Shown here piece after piece: positions 24,721 to 32,710 of a stretch of 42,711 nucleotides of DNA. Under the pieces are notes generated by a model, which was not told the DNA's origin, did no database searches, and saw only the letters and a program-made list of their open reading frames with translations. The position numbers and the translations under genes were made by a program. This DNA is from Hyphomicrobiales bacterium (lineage in GTDB: Bacteria; Pseudomonadota; Alphaproteobacteria; Rhizobiales; Rhizobiaceae): the NCBI GenBank assembly GCA_900472625.1, contig UCIT01000042.1, positions 2,285 to 44,995 of the forward strand. The letters run 5' to 3'. Each line of letters begins with the position of its first letter. Position 1 is the stretch's first letter.

Positions 24721-25523
24721 GCCTTGCTTCCTCCGGCCGCGATCATCTCTTTAAGGATGGCGGCGAGACGGGCGCCGCCGATGGGCGCCATGTCCTTGGT
24801 TTCCTCGTGACTCAGTTCCGAACCGGTCATGCCGGCCCCATAGTTGGTGATAACCGACGCCGCTGCAACCCTCAGCCCCAGCATCCGCGCAATGATCACC
24901 TCTGGCACCGTCGACATCCCAACCGCATCGGCGCCGAGAATGCGGGCCATGCGAATCTCCGCCGGCGTCTCGAAGCTCGGGCCCGAGAACCACATGTAGA
25001 CGCCCTGCGACAGCGGTGTTCCGGTCTTCGCCGCCGCCGCTCGCATCGCCTCTGCAAGCGCCGCGTCGTAAGCGGATGTCATGCCGACGAAACGCCGGTC
25101 GCTCTCCTCGCCGATCAGCGGATTGATGCCGGAATAATTGATGTGGTCGGTGATCTGCATCACCGATCCGGGCGCCAGATCCTCGCGCAGCGACCCCGCC
25201 GAATTGGTCAGGATAAGCGTCTCGACGCCGAGCTCCTTGAGCACCTCGATCGGTGCCCGCATGGCATTGGCATCGCCCCGCTCGTAGAAGTGCACCCGGC
25301 CCGACAGCATGATGACAAGCACGCCGCCCAGCCTGCCGGCCACCACTTCGCCGGCATGGCCGGAGACGGCGCTGACGGGAAAGCCAGGGACATCGGTATA
25401 GGAAATCCGGATCGGGTCCTCGATCTGATCGACCAGAGATCCAAGTCCCGAGCCCAGCACGATGCCGAAGCGCGGCTTGAAATCGCCGAGCTTAGCGTGC
25501 AGCAGGTCGAGCGCGGCCTTCAT
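24717..25523 (-). CDS. punA: purine nucleoside phosphorylase (trimeric type)
   Basis: This is a 268-aa phosphorylase of the trimeric (mammalian/PunA) class acting on inosine and guanosine. Key stretches are GIVLGSGLGSLVDQIED near the N-terminus (phosphate-binding Ser), GRVHFYERGDA, LTNSAGSLRED and MWFSGPSFETPAEIRM. The ATG at 25523 overlaps the cdd stop (ATGA); longer readings through cdd are artefacts of frame. Xanthosine phosphorylase is an alternative name within the same family. It lies between cdd and deoC in the operon. Confidence 0.94.
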   Translation of the reverse strand: MKAALDLLHAKLGDFKPRFGIVLGSGLGSLVDQIEDPIRISYTDVPGFPVSAVSGHAGEVVAGRLGGVLVIMLSGRVHFYERGDANAMRAPIEVLKELGVETLILTNSAGSLREDLAPGSVMQITDHINYSGINPLIGEESDRRFVGMTSAYDAALAEAMRAAAAKTGTPLSQGVYMWFSGPSFETPAEIRMARILGADAVGMSTVPEVIIARMLGLRVAAASVITNYGAGMTGSELSHEETKDMAPIGGARLAAILKEMIAAGGSKA

Positions 25524-25909
25524 CCGAGTTCGGTCTCGAAGCTGAACGGCAGAAGCTCGTCCATGGTCATCGTCTTCTTCACGCCGGTCTCGTCGCAGAG
25601 GTAAATCTTGGTGCCCTTGGAGGCGAATTCCGAGATCTTCTGCCGGCAGCCGCCGCAGGGCGGGCAGAGTGCCAGCTTCTCGGCGATGACAGCCATCTCG
25701 ACGATCTTCTTCGCCCCGCCCATGATCATGGCGCTGATCGCCGTCGGCTCGGCACACCACCCTTGAGGAAACGACAGGTTCTCGATGTTGGCGCCGGTAT
25801 AGACCTTGCCGTCCTCGGCGCGGATGGCAGCACCAACAGGGAATTTCGAGTAGGGCGCGTGCGCGAAGGCCATGGCGCCGCGGGCGGCTTCGAACAGGTC
25901 GTGGGACAT
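25520..25909 (-). CDS. cdd: cytidine deaminase
   Basis: This is a 129-aa homotetrameric-type zinc deaminase converting cytidine and deoxycytidine to uridine and deoxyuridine. The zinc and catalytic residues are present: Cys52 and Glu54 in WCAEPTAI, and Cys85 and Cys88 in PPCGGCRQ. The N-terminal YSKFPVGAA and the nucleoside-binding NIENLSFP are standard. It is placed directly after the transporter permease (4 bases) and overlaps punA, so imported nucleosides meet the deaminase first. Confidence 0.96.
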   Translation of the reverse strand: MSHDLFEAARGAMAFAHAPYSKFPVGAAIRAEDGKVYTGANIENLSFPQGWCAEPTAISAMIMGGAKKIVEMAVIAEKLALCPPCGGCRQKISEFASKGTKIYLCDETGVKKTMTMDELLPFSFETELG

Positions 25910-25913
25910 GGGA

Positions 25914-26885
25914 CTATCGCTCCTTGGTATAGGGCACGCCGCCGGCCTTCGGCGGGATGGCTTTCCCGATGAAGCCCGCCAAAAGCACGCAGGTGAGGAT
26001 ATAGGGCAGCGCCTGGAAAACCTGCACCGGTACCTCGCCGATGAGGGGGACAGGCTTGCCCTGCATGAAGTTGCCGAGCGCGTCGAGGAAACCGAACAGC
26101 AGGCAGGCGAACATCACGGGCACCGGCTTCCACTTGGCGAAGACGAGTGCGGCGAGCGCGATATAGCCCTTGCCGGCCGACATGTCCTTGATGAAGGCCG
26201 CCGATTGCGCGATCGCCAGATAGGTGCCGGCAAAGCCGCAGAGGATGCCGGCGCAGATGACGGCGCGGTAGCGCAGCCAGGTGACCGAGATGCCGGCGGT
26301 ATCGACCGCGCCCGGGTTTTCGCCGACGGCGCGCATGCGCAGGCCGAAGCGCGTCCGGTAGAGGATCCACCAGGAGAGCGGCACGGCGAGGAAGGCGAGG
26401 TAGGTCAGGATGTTGTTGCCTGAGATGACATTGGCGTAGAGCGGCCCGAGGATCGGCACCTCGCGCAGCGCCTCGGCACCGGGGAGCGTGATCGGCGTAA
26501 AGCGCGCCTCCGGCGCAAGCTGCGGCGAGCGCCCGCCCTGGCCGAACCACGCCTGGCCGAGCACGATGGTGATACCGGCGACGAAGAAGTTGATGGCGAC
26601 GCCGGAGATGATCTGGTTGCCGCGATTGGTAATCGAGGCGAAGCCGTGCACGAAGCTCAGCGCCACCGAGCAGACGGTGCCGGCGCCGAGCCCGAGCCAT
26701 GGCGAGCCGGTGAGATAGGCGACGCAGGCGGCGGCAAATGCCGAGCCCAGCATCTTGCCCTCGAGCCCGATGTCGAAGATGCCGGCGCGTTCGGAGAAGA
26801 GACCTGCCAGCGCCGTGAAGATCAGTGGGATCGACAGGCGGATGGTGGAACTCAGAACGCTGATGAAGATGTCGTAGTAATCCAT
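25914..26885 (-). CDS. nucleoside ABC transporter permease (second)
   Basis: This is a 323-aa permease of the BMP-family (NupC/YufQ-like, RbsC superfamily) nucleoside importer. About eight to nine hydrophobic segments are present, with the typical stretch LFSERAGIFDIGLEGKMLGS near residues 29-48 and RAVGENPGAVDTAGI near the middle. The ATG at 26885 follows AGGAG; a GTG one codon upstream is equally possible. It pairs with the preceding permease (12 bases away) and precedes cdd. Confidence 0.93.
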   Translation of the reverse strand: MDYYDIFISVLSSTIRLSIPLIFTALAGLFSERAGIFDIGLEGKMLGSAFAAACVAYLTGSPWLGLGAGTVCSVALSFVHGFASITNRGNQIISGVAINFFVAGITIVLGQAWFGQGGRSPQLAPEARFTPITLPGAEALREVPILGPLYANVISGNNILTYLAFLAVPLSWWILYRTRFGLRMRAVGENPGAVDTAGISVTWLRYRAVICAGILCGFAGTYLAIAQSAAFIKDMSAGKGYIALAALVFAKWKPVPVMFACLLFGFLDALGNFMQGKPVPLIGEVPVQVFQALPYILTCVLLAGFIGKAIPPKAGGVPYTKER

Positions 26886-26897
26886 CACCCGTTCTCC

Positions 26898-28001
26898 TTA
26901 CGCGCGCTTGAACTGTTGGTAGAGGCGAACCATCGCCGGCCGATACATGTACTCGAGCGCGCCGGCAAACAGGATGACGAGACCCTGGATGACCAGGATC
27001 ATCTCGCGGGTAATGTTCGGCATCTCGAACGAGATCCAGTCGCCGCCCTGATAGAGGATGCCGAACAAAATGGCCGACAGCACGATCCCGACGGGATGGT
27101 TGCGGCCCATCAGCGACACCGCGATACCGACGAAGCCGGCGCCGCCGACGAACTCCACCTGCAGCCGGGCCGACGAGCCCATGACCGGGTTGAGCGCCAT
27201 CATGCCGGCCAGCGCGCCCGACAGCAACATCGCGATGATAACGATGCGCGCATAGGGAATGCCGGCATAGGCGGCAGCACTCGGGCTGACGCCGAGCGTG
27301 CGCATCTCGAAGCCGAGCTTTGTCCGCCAGATCAGCACCCAGACGAACCAGGCTGCGACCAACGCGATGATGAAGGAGACGTTGAACGGTGCCGCACCCA
27401 GCTTGGCGCCGAACATGTCCATCACCCATCCAAGCTTCGGCAGCTGTCCGCCGTCGAGGAAGGTGCGCGTCTCCGGCGCCATCTTGCCCGGCACGATCAG
27501 CACGTGCACCAGCAGATAGACCATCAGCGCCGCGCCGATATAGTTGAACATGATCGTGGTGATGACGATGTGGCTGCCGCGCTTGGCCTGCAGGAACGCC
27601 GGAACGAGCGCCCAAGCCGCGCCGAACAGGCCGGCGCCGACGACCGCCACCGGCATCGTCACATACCACGGCACGTATTTGTCGAGCGCCAGCGCCACCA
27701 GCGCGCAGCCGAGACCGCCGAGATAGGCCTGGCCCTCGGAGCCGATGTTGAACAGCCCGGCATGGATGGCGACCGCCACCGAGAGCCCGGTGAAGATGAA
27801 GCTGGTGGCATAATACAGCGTGAAGCCGATGCCTTCGCCGCTGCCGAGCGCGCCTTCGATCAGCAGCGACAACGCGCCGAGCGGGCTTTCGCCGATCAGC
27901 CAGACCACGAAGCCGGAGAGCAGGAAGGCGGTGAGAAGATTGAGGATCGGGATCAGGCCGTAATTGATCCATTTGGGCAGGGAAACGGATGCTGTGCTCA
28001 T
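26898..28001 (-). CDS. nucleoside ABC transporter permease (first)
   Basis: This is a 367-aa permease (NupB/YufP-like) of the same importer. Hydrophobic segments cover most of the protein, with the family stretch HAGLFNIGSEGQAYLGGLGC around 85-104 and TLGVSPSAAAYAGIPYAR later. The ATG at 28001 is preferred, with GAGG upstream. A TTG at 28019 would overlap the ATPase gene by about 11 bases. It follows the ATPase gene with a 7-base gap. Confidence 0.93.
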   Translation of the reverse strand: MSTASVSLPKWINYGLIPILNLLTAFLLSGFVVWLIGESPLGALSLLIEGALGSGEGIGFTLYYATSFIFTGLSVAVAIHAGLFNIGSEGQAYLGGLGCALVALALDKYVPWYVTMPVAVVGAGLFGAAWALVPAFLQAKRGSHIVITTIMFNYIGAALMVYLLVHVLIVPGKMAPETRTFLDGGQLPKLGWVMDMFGAKLGAAPFNVSFIIALVAAWFVWVLIWRTKLGFEMRTLGVSPSAAAYAGIPYARIVIIAMLLSGALAGMMALNPVMGSSARLQVEFVGGAGFVGIAVSLMGRNHPVGIVLSAILFGILYQGGDWISFEMPNITREMILVIQGLVILFAGALEYMYRPAMVRLYQQFKRA

Positions 28002-28008
28002 GAAGGCC

Positions 28009-29520
28009 TCACGCGGCAATGCCGGCCATCATCAGGCCGAGGGTCTGTTCACCGGCATCGGGCGTCTTTTCGCCGACGACGTGGCCGGCGAACATGACAA
28101 GGATACGGTCTGAAAGGGCGCGGATTTCGTCGAGCTCGACGGAGACGAGCAGGATCGCCTTGCCCGCGTCGCGCATCTCGATGATCCGGCGGTGGATGAA
28201 TTCGATGGCGCCGATATCGACGCCGCGGGTCGGCTGGCCGATGATCAGCGCGGTCGGGTCGCGCTCGATCTCGCGGGCGACGACGATCTTCTGCTGGTTG
28301 CCGCCGGAGAAATTGGCGGTCTTCAGCCGCGGGTTCGGCGGCCGGATGTCGTATTTCTCGATCTTCTCCATCGCGTCCTTGCGGATCGCGTCGAGGTCGA
28401 GCAGCGGCCCCCTGCTGTAGGCGGGATTGCGGTGATAGCCGAGCACCGAGTTCTCGTATTCCTCGAACTTCAGCACGAGCCCCATATGGTGGCGGTCCTC
28501 GGGGATATGCGCCAGCCCCAGTTCGCGCAGTCGCGCCGGGCTCGCCTTGTCGATCGTCTGGCCGTCGAGCAGGATCTCGCCGGCATGCGGCTTGCGGATC
28601 CCGGCGATCGCCTCCAGCAGCTCCGACTGCCCGTTTCCGGCCACACCGGCGACGCCGACGATCTCGCCGGCCCGCACGTCGAAGGAGACGTTGTCGACCA
28701 TCACGACGCCGCGATCGTCCTTCACCGTCAGGTTCTTCACCGACAGGATGACCTTGCCGGGATTGGCCTCGCCCTTCTGCACCCGCAGCAGCACGCGGCG
28801 GCCGACCATCAGCTCGGCCAGTTCCTCGACCGTCGTCTCCGACGTCTTGCGCGTCGCCACCATCTCGCCGCGGCGCATGACCGACACCGTGTCGGTGATC
28901 GCCATGATCTCGCGCAGCTTGTGGGTGATGAGGATGACGGTCTTGCCCTGGTCGCGCAGCACTTTCAGGATGCGGAACAGGTGGTCGGCTTCAGCAGGCG
29001 TCAGCACGCCGGTGGGCTCGTCTAGAATCAGGATCTCGGCGCCGCGATACATGGCTTTCAGGATCTCGACACGCTGCTGCAGGCCGACCGGGAGCTGCTC
29101 GATGACGGCATCGGGATTGACCTCGAGGCCGTATTCCTTTTCCAGCCGCTTCAGCTCGGCGCGGGCCGATGCCACGCCGCGGGCGAGCAAGGCTCCGCCC
29201 TCGGCGCCGAGCATGATGTTCTCGAGCACCGTGAAATTGTCGACCAGCATGAAGTGCTGGTGCACCATGCCGATGCCGGTGGCGATCGCCGCCTGGCTGT
29301 CCTTGATGGTCACGGCCTGGCCATTGACCCGGATCTCGCCCTGGTCGGCATGGTAGAAACCGTAGATGATCGACATCAGCGTCGATTTCCCGGCGCCGTT
29401 CTCCCCGATGATGCCGTGGATCGTGCCTTTGGCGACGGTGAGGTTGATGTCTTTGTTGGCGTGGACGGCACCGAATTTCTTGTCGATGCCCACAAGTTCG
29501 ATAGCGGGCGTGTCAGTCAC
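28009..29520 (-). CDS. nucleoside ABC transporter ATP-binding protein (two ABC domains)
   Basis: This is a 503-aa tandem ATPase (NupA/YufO-like, RbsA/MglA architecture). Domain 1 has a full Walker A GENGAGKS at 39-46, an atypical signature LPVGLQQRVEIL and Walker B LILDEPTGVL. Domain 2 has a degenerate P-loop GVAGNGQSEL without the usual Lys, signature FSGGNQQK, and a Walker B LIIGQPTRGVD with Gln instead of Glu. One active and one degenerate site is normal for this group. The start is GTG at 29520. It is separated from the binding-protein gene by a strong hairpin. Confidence 0.94.
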   Translation of the reverse strand: MTDTPAIELVGIDKKFGAVHANKDINLTVAKGTIHGIIGENGAGKSTLMSIIYGFYHADQGEIRVNGQAVTIKDSQAAIATGIGMVHQHFMLVDNFTVLENIMLGAEGGALLARGVASARAELKRLEKEYGLEVNPDAVIEQLPVGLQQRVEILKAMYRGAEILILDEPTGVLTPAEADHLFRILKVLRDQGKTVILITHKLREIMAITDTVSVMRRGEMVATRKTSETTVEELAELMVGRRVLLRVQKGEANPGKVILSVKNLTVKDDRGVVMVDNVSFDVRAGEIVGVAGVAGNGQSELLEAIAGIRKPHAGEILLDGQTIDKASPARLRELGLAHIPEDRHHMGLVLKFEEYENSVLGYHRNPAYSRGPLLDLDAIRKDAMEKIEKYDIRPPNPRLKTANFSGGNQQKIVVAREIERDPTALIIGQPTRGVDIGAIEFIHRRIIEMRDAGKAILLVSVELDEIRALSDRILVMFAGHVVGEKTPDAGEQTLGLMMAGIAA

Positions 29521-29537
29521 AGCAGGCTCCAGATACG

Positions 29538-29576
29538 AAAAGGGCGTATGGCGGAAATCAAGTCCGCCATACGCCC
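29538..29576 (-). terminator. strong hairpin between binding-protein and ATPase genes
   Basis: GGGCGTATGGCGGA (29542-29555) pairs perfectly over 14 bp with TCCGCCATACGCCC (29563-29576), with a 7-base loop. On the minus strand it is followed by TTTTCG. It is 16 bases after the binding-protein stop and 21 bases before the ATPase GTG. It should act as a partial terminator or 3-prime-end stabiliser, giving more binding protein than transporter and catabolic enzymes. Confidence 0.75.
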
Positions 29577-29591
29577 AATTTCAGGCGCGGA

Positions 29592-30584
29592 TCACTTCGG
29601 GCAGGCGTTGTCCGATGTGTAATCGTGAACCTTGACGGTGCCAGCGATGATGTCGGCCTTGGCCTTTTCGACGGCAGCCAGCATTTCAGGCGTGATCAGC
29701 GCCTTGTTGTGCTCGTCGATCGCGGCCGAAACGCCGTCTTCCTTGACGCCGAGCGACTGCACGCCGCCGGTGAACTTGTCGGCCTTGGTGTCGGCATAGG
29801 CGTTGTAGACCGCGAGATCGACGCGCTTGACCATCGAGGTCAGGACCGAGCCCGGATGCAGGTAGTTCTGGTTCGAATCGACGCCGATCGAGAACTTCTT
29901 GTTGTCGGCAGCCGTCTGCAGCACGCCGAGGCCGGTGGCGCCGGCTGCCGCGTAGATCACGTCGGCACCCTGGTCGATCTGGTTCTTGGTGAGCTCGCCG
30001 CCGCGAACCGGGTCGTTCCAGGCAGCGCCCGTGGTGCCGGTCATGTTCTGGAACACTTCCATCTTGGCGTTGGCAGCGCGCGCGCCCTGCTCGTAGCCGC
30101 ATTCGAACTTGCGGATCAGCGGAATGTCCATGCCGCCGACGAAGCCGACCTTGCCGGTCTTGGACGCCATGCCGGCCAGAACGCCGACGAGGTAGGAGCC
30201 TTCTTCTTCCTTGTAGACGACGGAGCGGACGTTCGGCTTGTCGACGACGGCGTCGACGATGATGAACTTGGTGTCAGGGAATTCGGCTGCGACCTTCTCG
30301 ATCGCCGAGGTCCAGGCGAAGGACACGGCAACCACCGGGTTGAAGCCGCGGCTTGCGAAGTTGCGGATCGCCTGCTCGCCTTGGGTGTCGCCTGTCGGTT
30401 CGAAGTCGCGGTAGGCGATACCGGTTTCCTTCTTGAACTTTTCGGCGCCGTTGTAGGCGGCTTCGTTGAACGACTTGTCGAACTTTCCGCCGGTGCCGTA
30501 GACCAGTGCCGGCTTGACGTCGGCAGCAAGCGCCGTCGTGGACATGGCAGCCACGGCAAGAAGAGCGAGAACGGATTTTTTCAT
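29592..30584 (-). CDS. BMP-family nucleoside-binding periplasmic protein
   Basis: This is a 330-aa substrate-binding protein of the basic membrane protein (BMP/Med/PnrA) family. The signal peptide has a hydrophobic core and ends STTALA before Ala-Asp; no lipobox Cys is seen, as expected for a Gram-negative periplasmic protein. The mature start VKPALVYGTGGKFDKSFNE, with the Lys-Ser-Phe-Asn segment, is the hallmark of the family. Members bind purine nucleosides, and here the link to cdd, punA and deoA supports nucleoside uptake. It is first in the operon. Confidence 0.93.
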   Translation of the reverse strand: MKKSVLALLAVAAMSTTALAADVKPALVYGTGGKFDKSFNEAAYNGAEKFKKETGIAYRDFEPTGDTQGEQAIRNFASRGFNPVVAVSFAWTSAIEKVAAEFPDTKFIIVDAVVDKPNVRSVVYKEEEGSYLVGVLAGMASKTGKVGFVGGMDIPLIRKFECGYEQGARAANAKMEVFQNMTGTTGAAWNDPVRGGELTKNQIDQGADVIYAAAGATGLGVLQTAADNKKFSIGVDSNQNYLHPGSVLTSMVKRVDLAVYNAYADTKADKFTGGVQSLGVKEDGVSAAIDEHNKALITPEMLAAVEKAKADIIAGTVKVHDYTSDNACPK

Positions 30585-30950
30585 TGTGCAGCCCTGTTGT
30601 TGCTATTCGTTAGGGGTCCTCCCGCAAGCCCGTTTTCAGGCATGTCTGCGGAACCACCGACCTCCCCCCGGAGGCCTGGCTTCGCGCATCCTTGCATGGC
30701 TAAAAAGAAAACTCACGAGAAATTTTTCAGCTGGTAAAGATTTGCGATCACTGCCGAAAAACCTGCCAAGGCTGCGATTTTTTGCGCAGAGTCACGCGTC
30801 GGTTGCGATTTTTCTAGTCAATTGTGGCTGCGAGGAGCCGAGCAGCGGCCCGATATCGATGTCGCCGATATCAGGCTCGAAGCCGGTCCGCTGACCAACC
30901 GTCGTGGCATCCGAGACCGAAAGCTGAGCGCCATCGGCGCATTCGCGCCG
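30585..30950. promoter_or_regulatory. upstream region of the nucleoside operon with three phased repeats
   Basis: I see no gene in this 366-base stretch. TGCGAT occurs at 30743-30748, 30773-30778 and 30804-30809. The last two are followed by T-runs, and the 30- and 31-base spacings equal about three helical turns. This looks like a cooperative operator for the minus-strand bmp-deo operon, about 160-225 bases upstream of the first ATG. The regulator is unknown. A short GC-rich hairpin lies near 30661-30675. Confidence 0.4.
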
Positions 30951-31268
30951 TCAGGCCGCGAAGCGACCGGCCACCGGCGGCTTCTTGTAGCCCGCCATCC
31001 ACAACAGCAGCGACAGCACCAGGAACACGGCGAAAGCCGGCTGCATCATCAGCCACTGGAAGGCCAGCGTATAGAAGCGTGGATGGATGTAATAGGCGAT
31101 GGTCGATTGCAGCGCTTCGAAGGAGGAGGCGCTCATGTCCTGCCAAGCGTCGCCCATCGGCGTGATCACCACGCCGGATGCCGCCACCGACTGGATCGAA
31201 TCCACCGTCCCGGCGATCACCGCCACGGCCAGTGCCACAAGGCTCGCCAAACGCAAAAGGAAACGCAT
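30951..31268 (-). CDS. small membrane protein of unknown function
   Basis: This is a 105-aa protein. The N-terminus MRFLLRLASLVALAVAVIAG is a membrane segment or signal, then comes a polar middle part (about 21-65, including PMGDAWQDMSASSFEAL), and then a second hydrophobic segment around 75-92 (AFAVFLVLSLLLWMAGY) with a basic tail KKPP. The ATG at 31268 is preceded by GGAGAGAG; longer in-frame readings lack this. I recall similar short proteins in other rhizobia but no function. It is transcribed toward the bmp region and is probably monocistronic. Confidence 0.7.
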   Translation of the reverse strand: MRFLLRLASLVALAVAVIAGTVDSIQSVAASGVVITPMGDAWQDMSASSFEALQSTIAYYIHPRFYTLAFQWLMMQPAFAVFLVLSLLLWMAGYKKPPVAGRFAA

Positions 31269-31416
31269 TACTCTCTCCGCACCGATGTCGGGACATATTC
31301 CCGGCCAGCCGCGCCATTCTCCACCTGAAACGACAATAGGTCTCCTAAGGTGGAACCGCAATGGCGGGCTTTCCCGCACTTTTGCTGGAAGAAGTCAAAA
31401 AACTGTTAGATTTAGG

Positions 31417-31446
31417 TTGATCGCGGAAAATTCATCGGTATATAAC
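31417..31446 (+). promoter_or_regulatory. candidate promoter of tRNA-Ser
   Basis: TTGATC at 31417-31422 and TATAAC at 31441-31446 are spaced by 18 bases (TATATA at 31439 gives 16). This resembles a sigma-70-type promoter and lies about 45 bases upstream of the tRNA. It is assigned by pattern only. Confidence 0.4.
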
Positions 31447-31491
31447 GCGCCGTTCCAATGATTTGCATCTGACGATGCGGATCGATAGCAA

Positions 31492-31581
31492 GGACAGGTG
31501 GCCGAGTGGTTTAAGGCGCACGCCTGGAACGCGTGTGTGCGTGAAAGCGTACCGTGGGTTCGAATCCCACCTTGTCCGCCA
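31492..31581 (+). tRNA. tRNA-Ser (anticodon GGA)
   Basis: This is a 90-nt class II tRNA with encoded CCA at 31579-31581. The acceptor stem GGACAGG pairs with CTTGTCC (one G-U pair). The anticodon stem CACGC/GCGTG (31519-31523 and 31531-31535) holds loop CTGGAAC with anticodon GGA at 31526-31528, which reads UCC and UCU. A long variable arm (GTGTGCGTGAAAGCGTAC region) and the T-arm GTGGG-TTCGAAT-CCCAC are as expected for serine tRNA. A T-rich stretch follows directly. Confidence 0.97.
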
Positions 31582-31816
31582 TTTTTCTATTTTCAGCTAT
31601 CAAAACAACTCTTGTTTTATCTTGGTTATGTATTGACGGTCGCATGGCGCTTCAGCATGCTGGTCGGCGACCATGAACCATGGATACCGCGCGAACATCC
31701 GTGCTTGCTCGGGCCATCTGTATCGATGTGTTTGCCGGCCAACGTCGCCTATATTAGCCCGTAGGCATCGAAATCCGTATCGGAAGCACGGCTTGGAGAC
31801 GGCACGGGGGAGCATC
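31582..31816. other. intergenic stretch after tRNA-Ser, no gene seen
   Basis: The stretch begins with a T-rich segment (TTTTTCTATTTTC) that may end the tRNA transcript. The remainder has lower GC than its surroundings at first and no coding signature. No second copy of the tRNA 3-prime end was found downstream, so an integrated element is not supported. Confidence 0.5.
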
Positions 31817-31894
31817 ATGGCGGGAAAATCACTTCTCATCGCTTGGAAATCGAGACATGACATCGCCTGCCGGGTCGCAGAGGCCATGCTGTGA
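31817..31894 (+). CDS. possible 25-aa leader ORF coupled to the acyltransferase
   Basis: A short reading frame starts at an ATG preceded by GGGGGAG at 4 bases, a better ribosome site than that of the next gene, and stops in a GTGA overlap with the acyltransferase GTG start. It encodes 25 residues beginning MAGKSLLIAW with no recognisable motif. It may serve only to bring ribosomes to the weak GTG start. The product need not have a function of its own. Confidence 0.35.
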   Translation: MAGKSLLIAWKSRHDIACRVAEAML

Positions 31895-32436
31895 ACTTTG
31901 GACGCCTGGTCAAACTCCGTTGGCTGTTTTCCCGTCGATCCGTGACGATCGGACGAAAACCGAAACTGAAAAATTGGCTGAGGCTGCGCGTTCGAAACGG
32001 CAGCGTCGTTGCGGGCGATCGGCTTTCGACGCGTTGCGGCGTGATCCTGGATGCCCAGACTGGCCACATCAGAATCGGCAGCGATGTATCGATAAACGAC
32101 TACTCCATCTTGCTCGGACATGGTGGTATCGAGATAGGTGACAACGTCCGGATCGCTGCCCACGTGGTGATATCGTCCTTCGAGCACGGCTTTGACGACC
32201 CCTCGATGCCGATCCGTTTGCAGCCGCTCACCAAGAAAAAGATCGTCATCGGCGATGATGTCTGGATTGGCGCCGGGGCGAAGATCCTGGCGGGATCACA
32301 GATCGCACCCGGTTGCGTCATCGGCGCGAATTCGGTGCTGAAGGGCGCCACGGTTCCTTTCGGTGTCTACGTCGGCTCCCCGGCGCGATTGATCAAGGTG
32401 CGCGGCAAGTCACCGGACGAGACAACGCCGGCATAG
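31891..32436 (+). CDS. hexapeptide-repeat acyltransferase (LbetaH / maltose-O-acetyltransferase type)
   Basis: This is a 181-aa left-handed beta-helix acyltransferase. Repeats of the form [IV]-G-x4 run through about residues 60-165 (for example HIRIGSDVSIND, IEIGDNVRIAAHVVI, KIVIGDDVWIGAGAKILAG). They end with the typical VYVGSPARLIKVR before the C-terminus. The conserved His of the family is likely in ISSFEHGF. The N-terminus is unusually basic (KLRWLFSRRSVTIGRKPKLK). The acceptor is unknown; polysaccharide or lipid sugar modification is a common role. The start is GTG because an in-frame stop at 31858 and no other start bound it. It stands alone beside a tRNA. Confidence 0.85.
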   Translation: MNFGRLVKLRWLFSRRSVTIGRKPKLKNWLRLRVRNGSVVAGDRLSTRCGVILDAQTGHIRIGSDVSINDYSILLGHGGIEIGDNVRIAAHVVISSFEHGFDDPSMPIRLQPLTKKKIVIGDDVWIGAGAKILAGSQIAPGCVIGANSVLKGATVPFGVYVGSPARLIKVRGKSPDETTPA

Positions 32437-32710
32437 CCAGGCATGGGAGGGCGGGGCCACGTATAAGATTCTCCGTCGTGCCCGTTTCAATTTCGATGGG
32501 GCTCGTCCCGGATGTGGCTGCAGCACATGTCTGCGTCGCCCGCATCCCTCTTGCGTCACCGCCAATATCCTGTAAACGCAGCGGCGGAACGCGACTGCCG
32601 TTAACTTTAGAACGGGGTCGGGCGGCAGATTGACGTCACGCTGCTGCCACGAGATCACGTGGCCGTTCTTTTACTCGACAACCCGACATGCAACCCGCGG
32701 GCGATGTGCC
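32437..32710. other. intergenic region between acyltransferase and pncB, weak hairpin
   Basis: No credible gene is seen in these 274 bases. GCCACG (32646-32651) pairs with CGTGGC (32658-32663) and is followed on the plus strand by CGTTCTTTTA, a possible weak terminator for the acyltransferase; the same hairpin could serve the convergent pncB transcript. Confidence 0.4.

Noticed and set aside
25726..27972. 748-codon open frame on the minus strand over the nucleoside permeases
   Set aside because: It is a different frame of the two permease genes, is rich in Arg, Ala and Gly, and lacks any motif.
28009..29520. Second ABC domain thought to be damaged
   Set aside because: The missing P-loop Lys and altered Walker B are normal for the second domain of this transporter class.
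31498..31764. Open frame starting inside the tRNA
   Set aside because: It overlaps the tRNA-Ser gene and its translation has no motif.
31492..32710. Integrated element at tRNA-Ser
   Set aside because: No integrase gene and no second copy of the tRNA 3-prime end were found before pncB; a single acquired gene remains possible.
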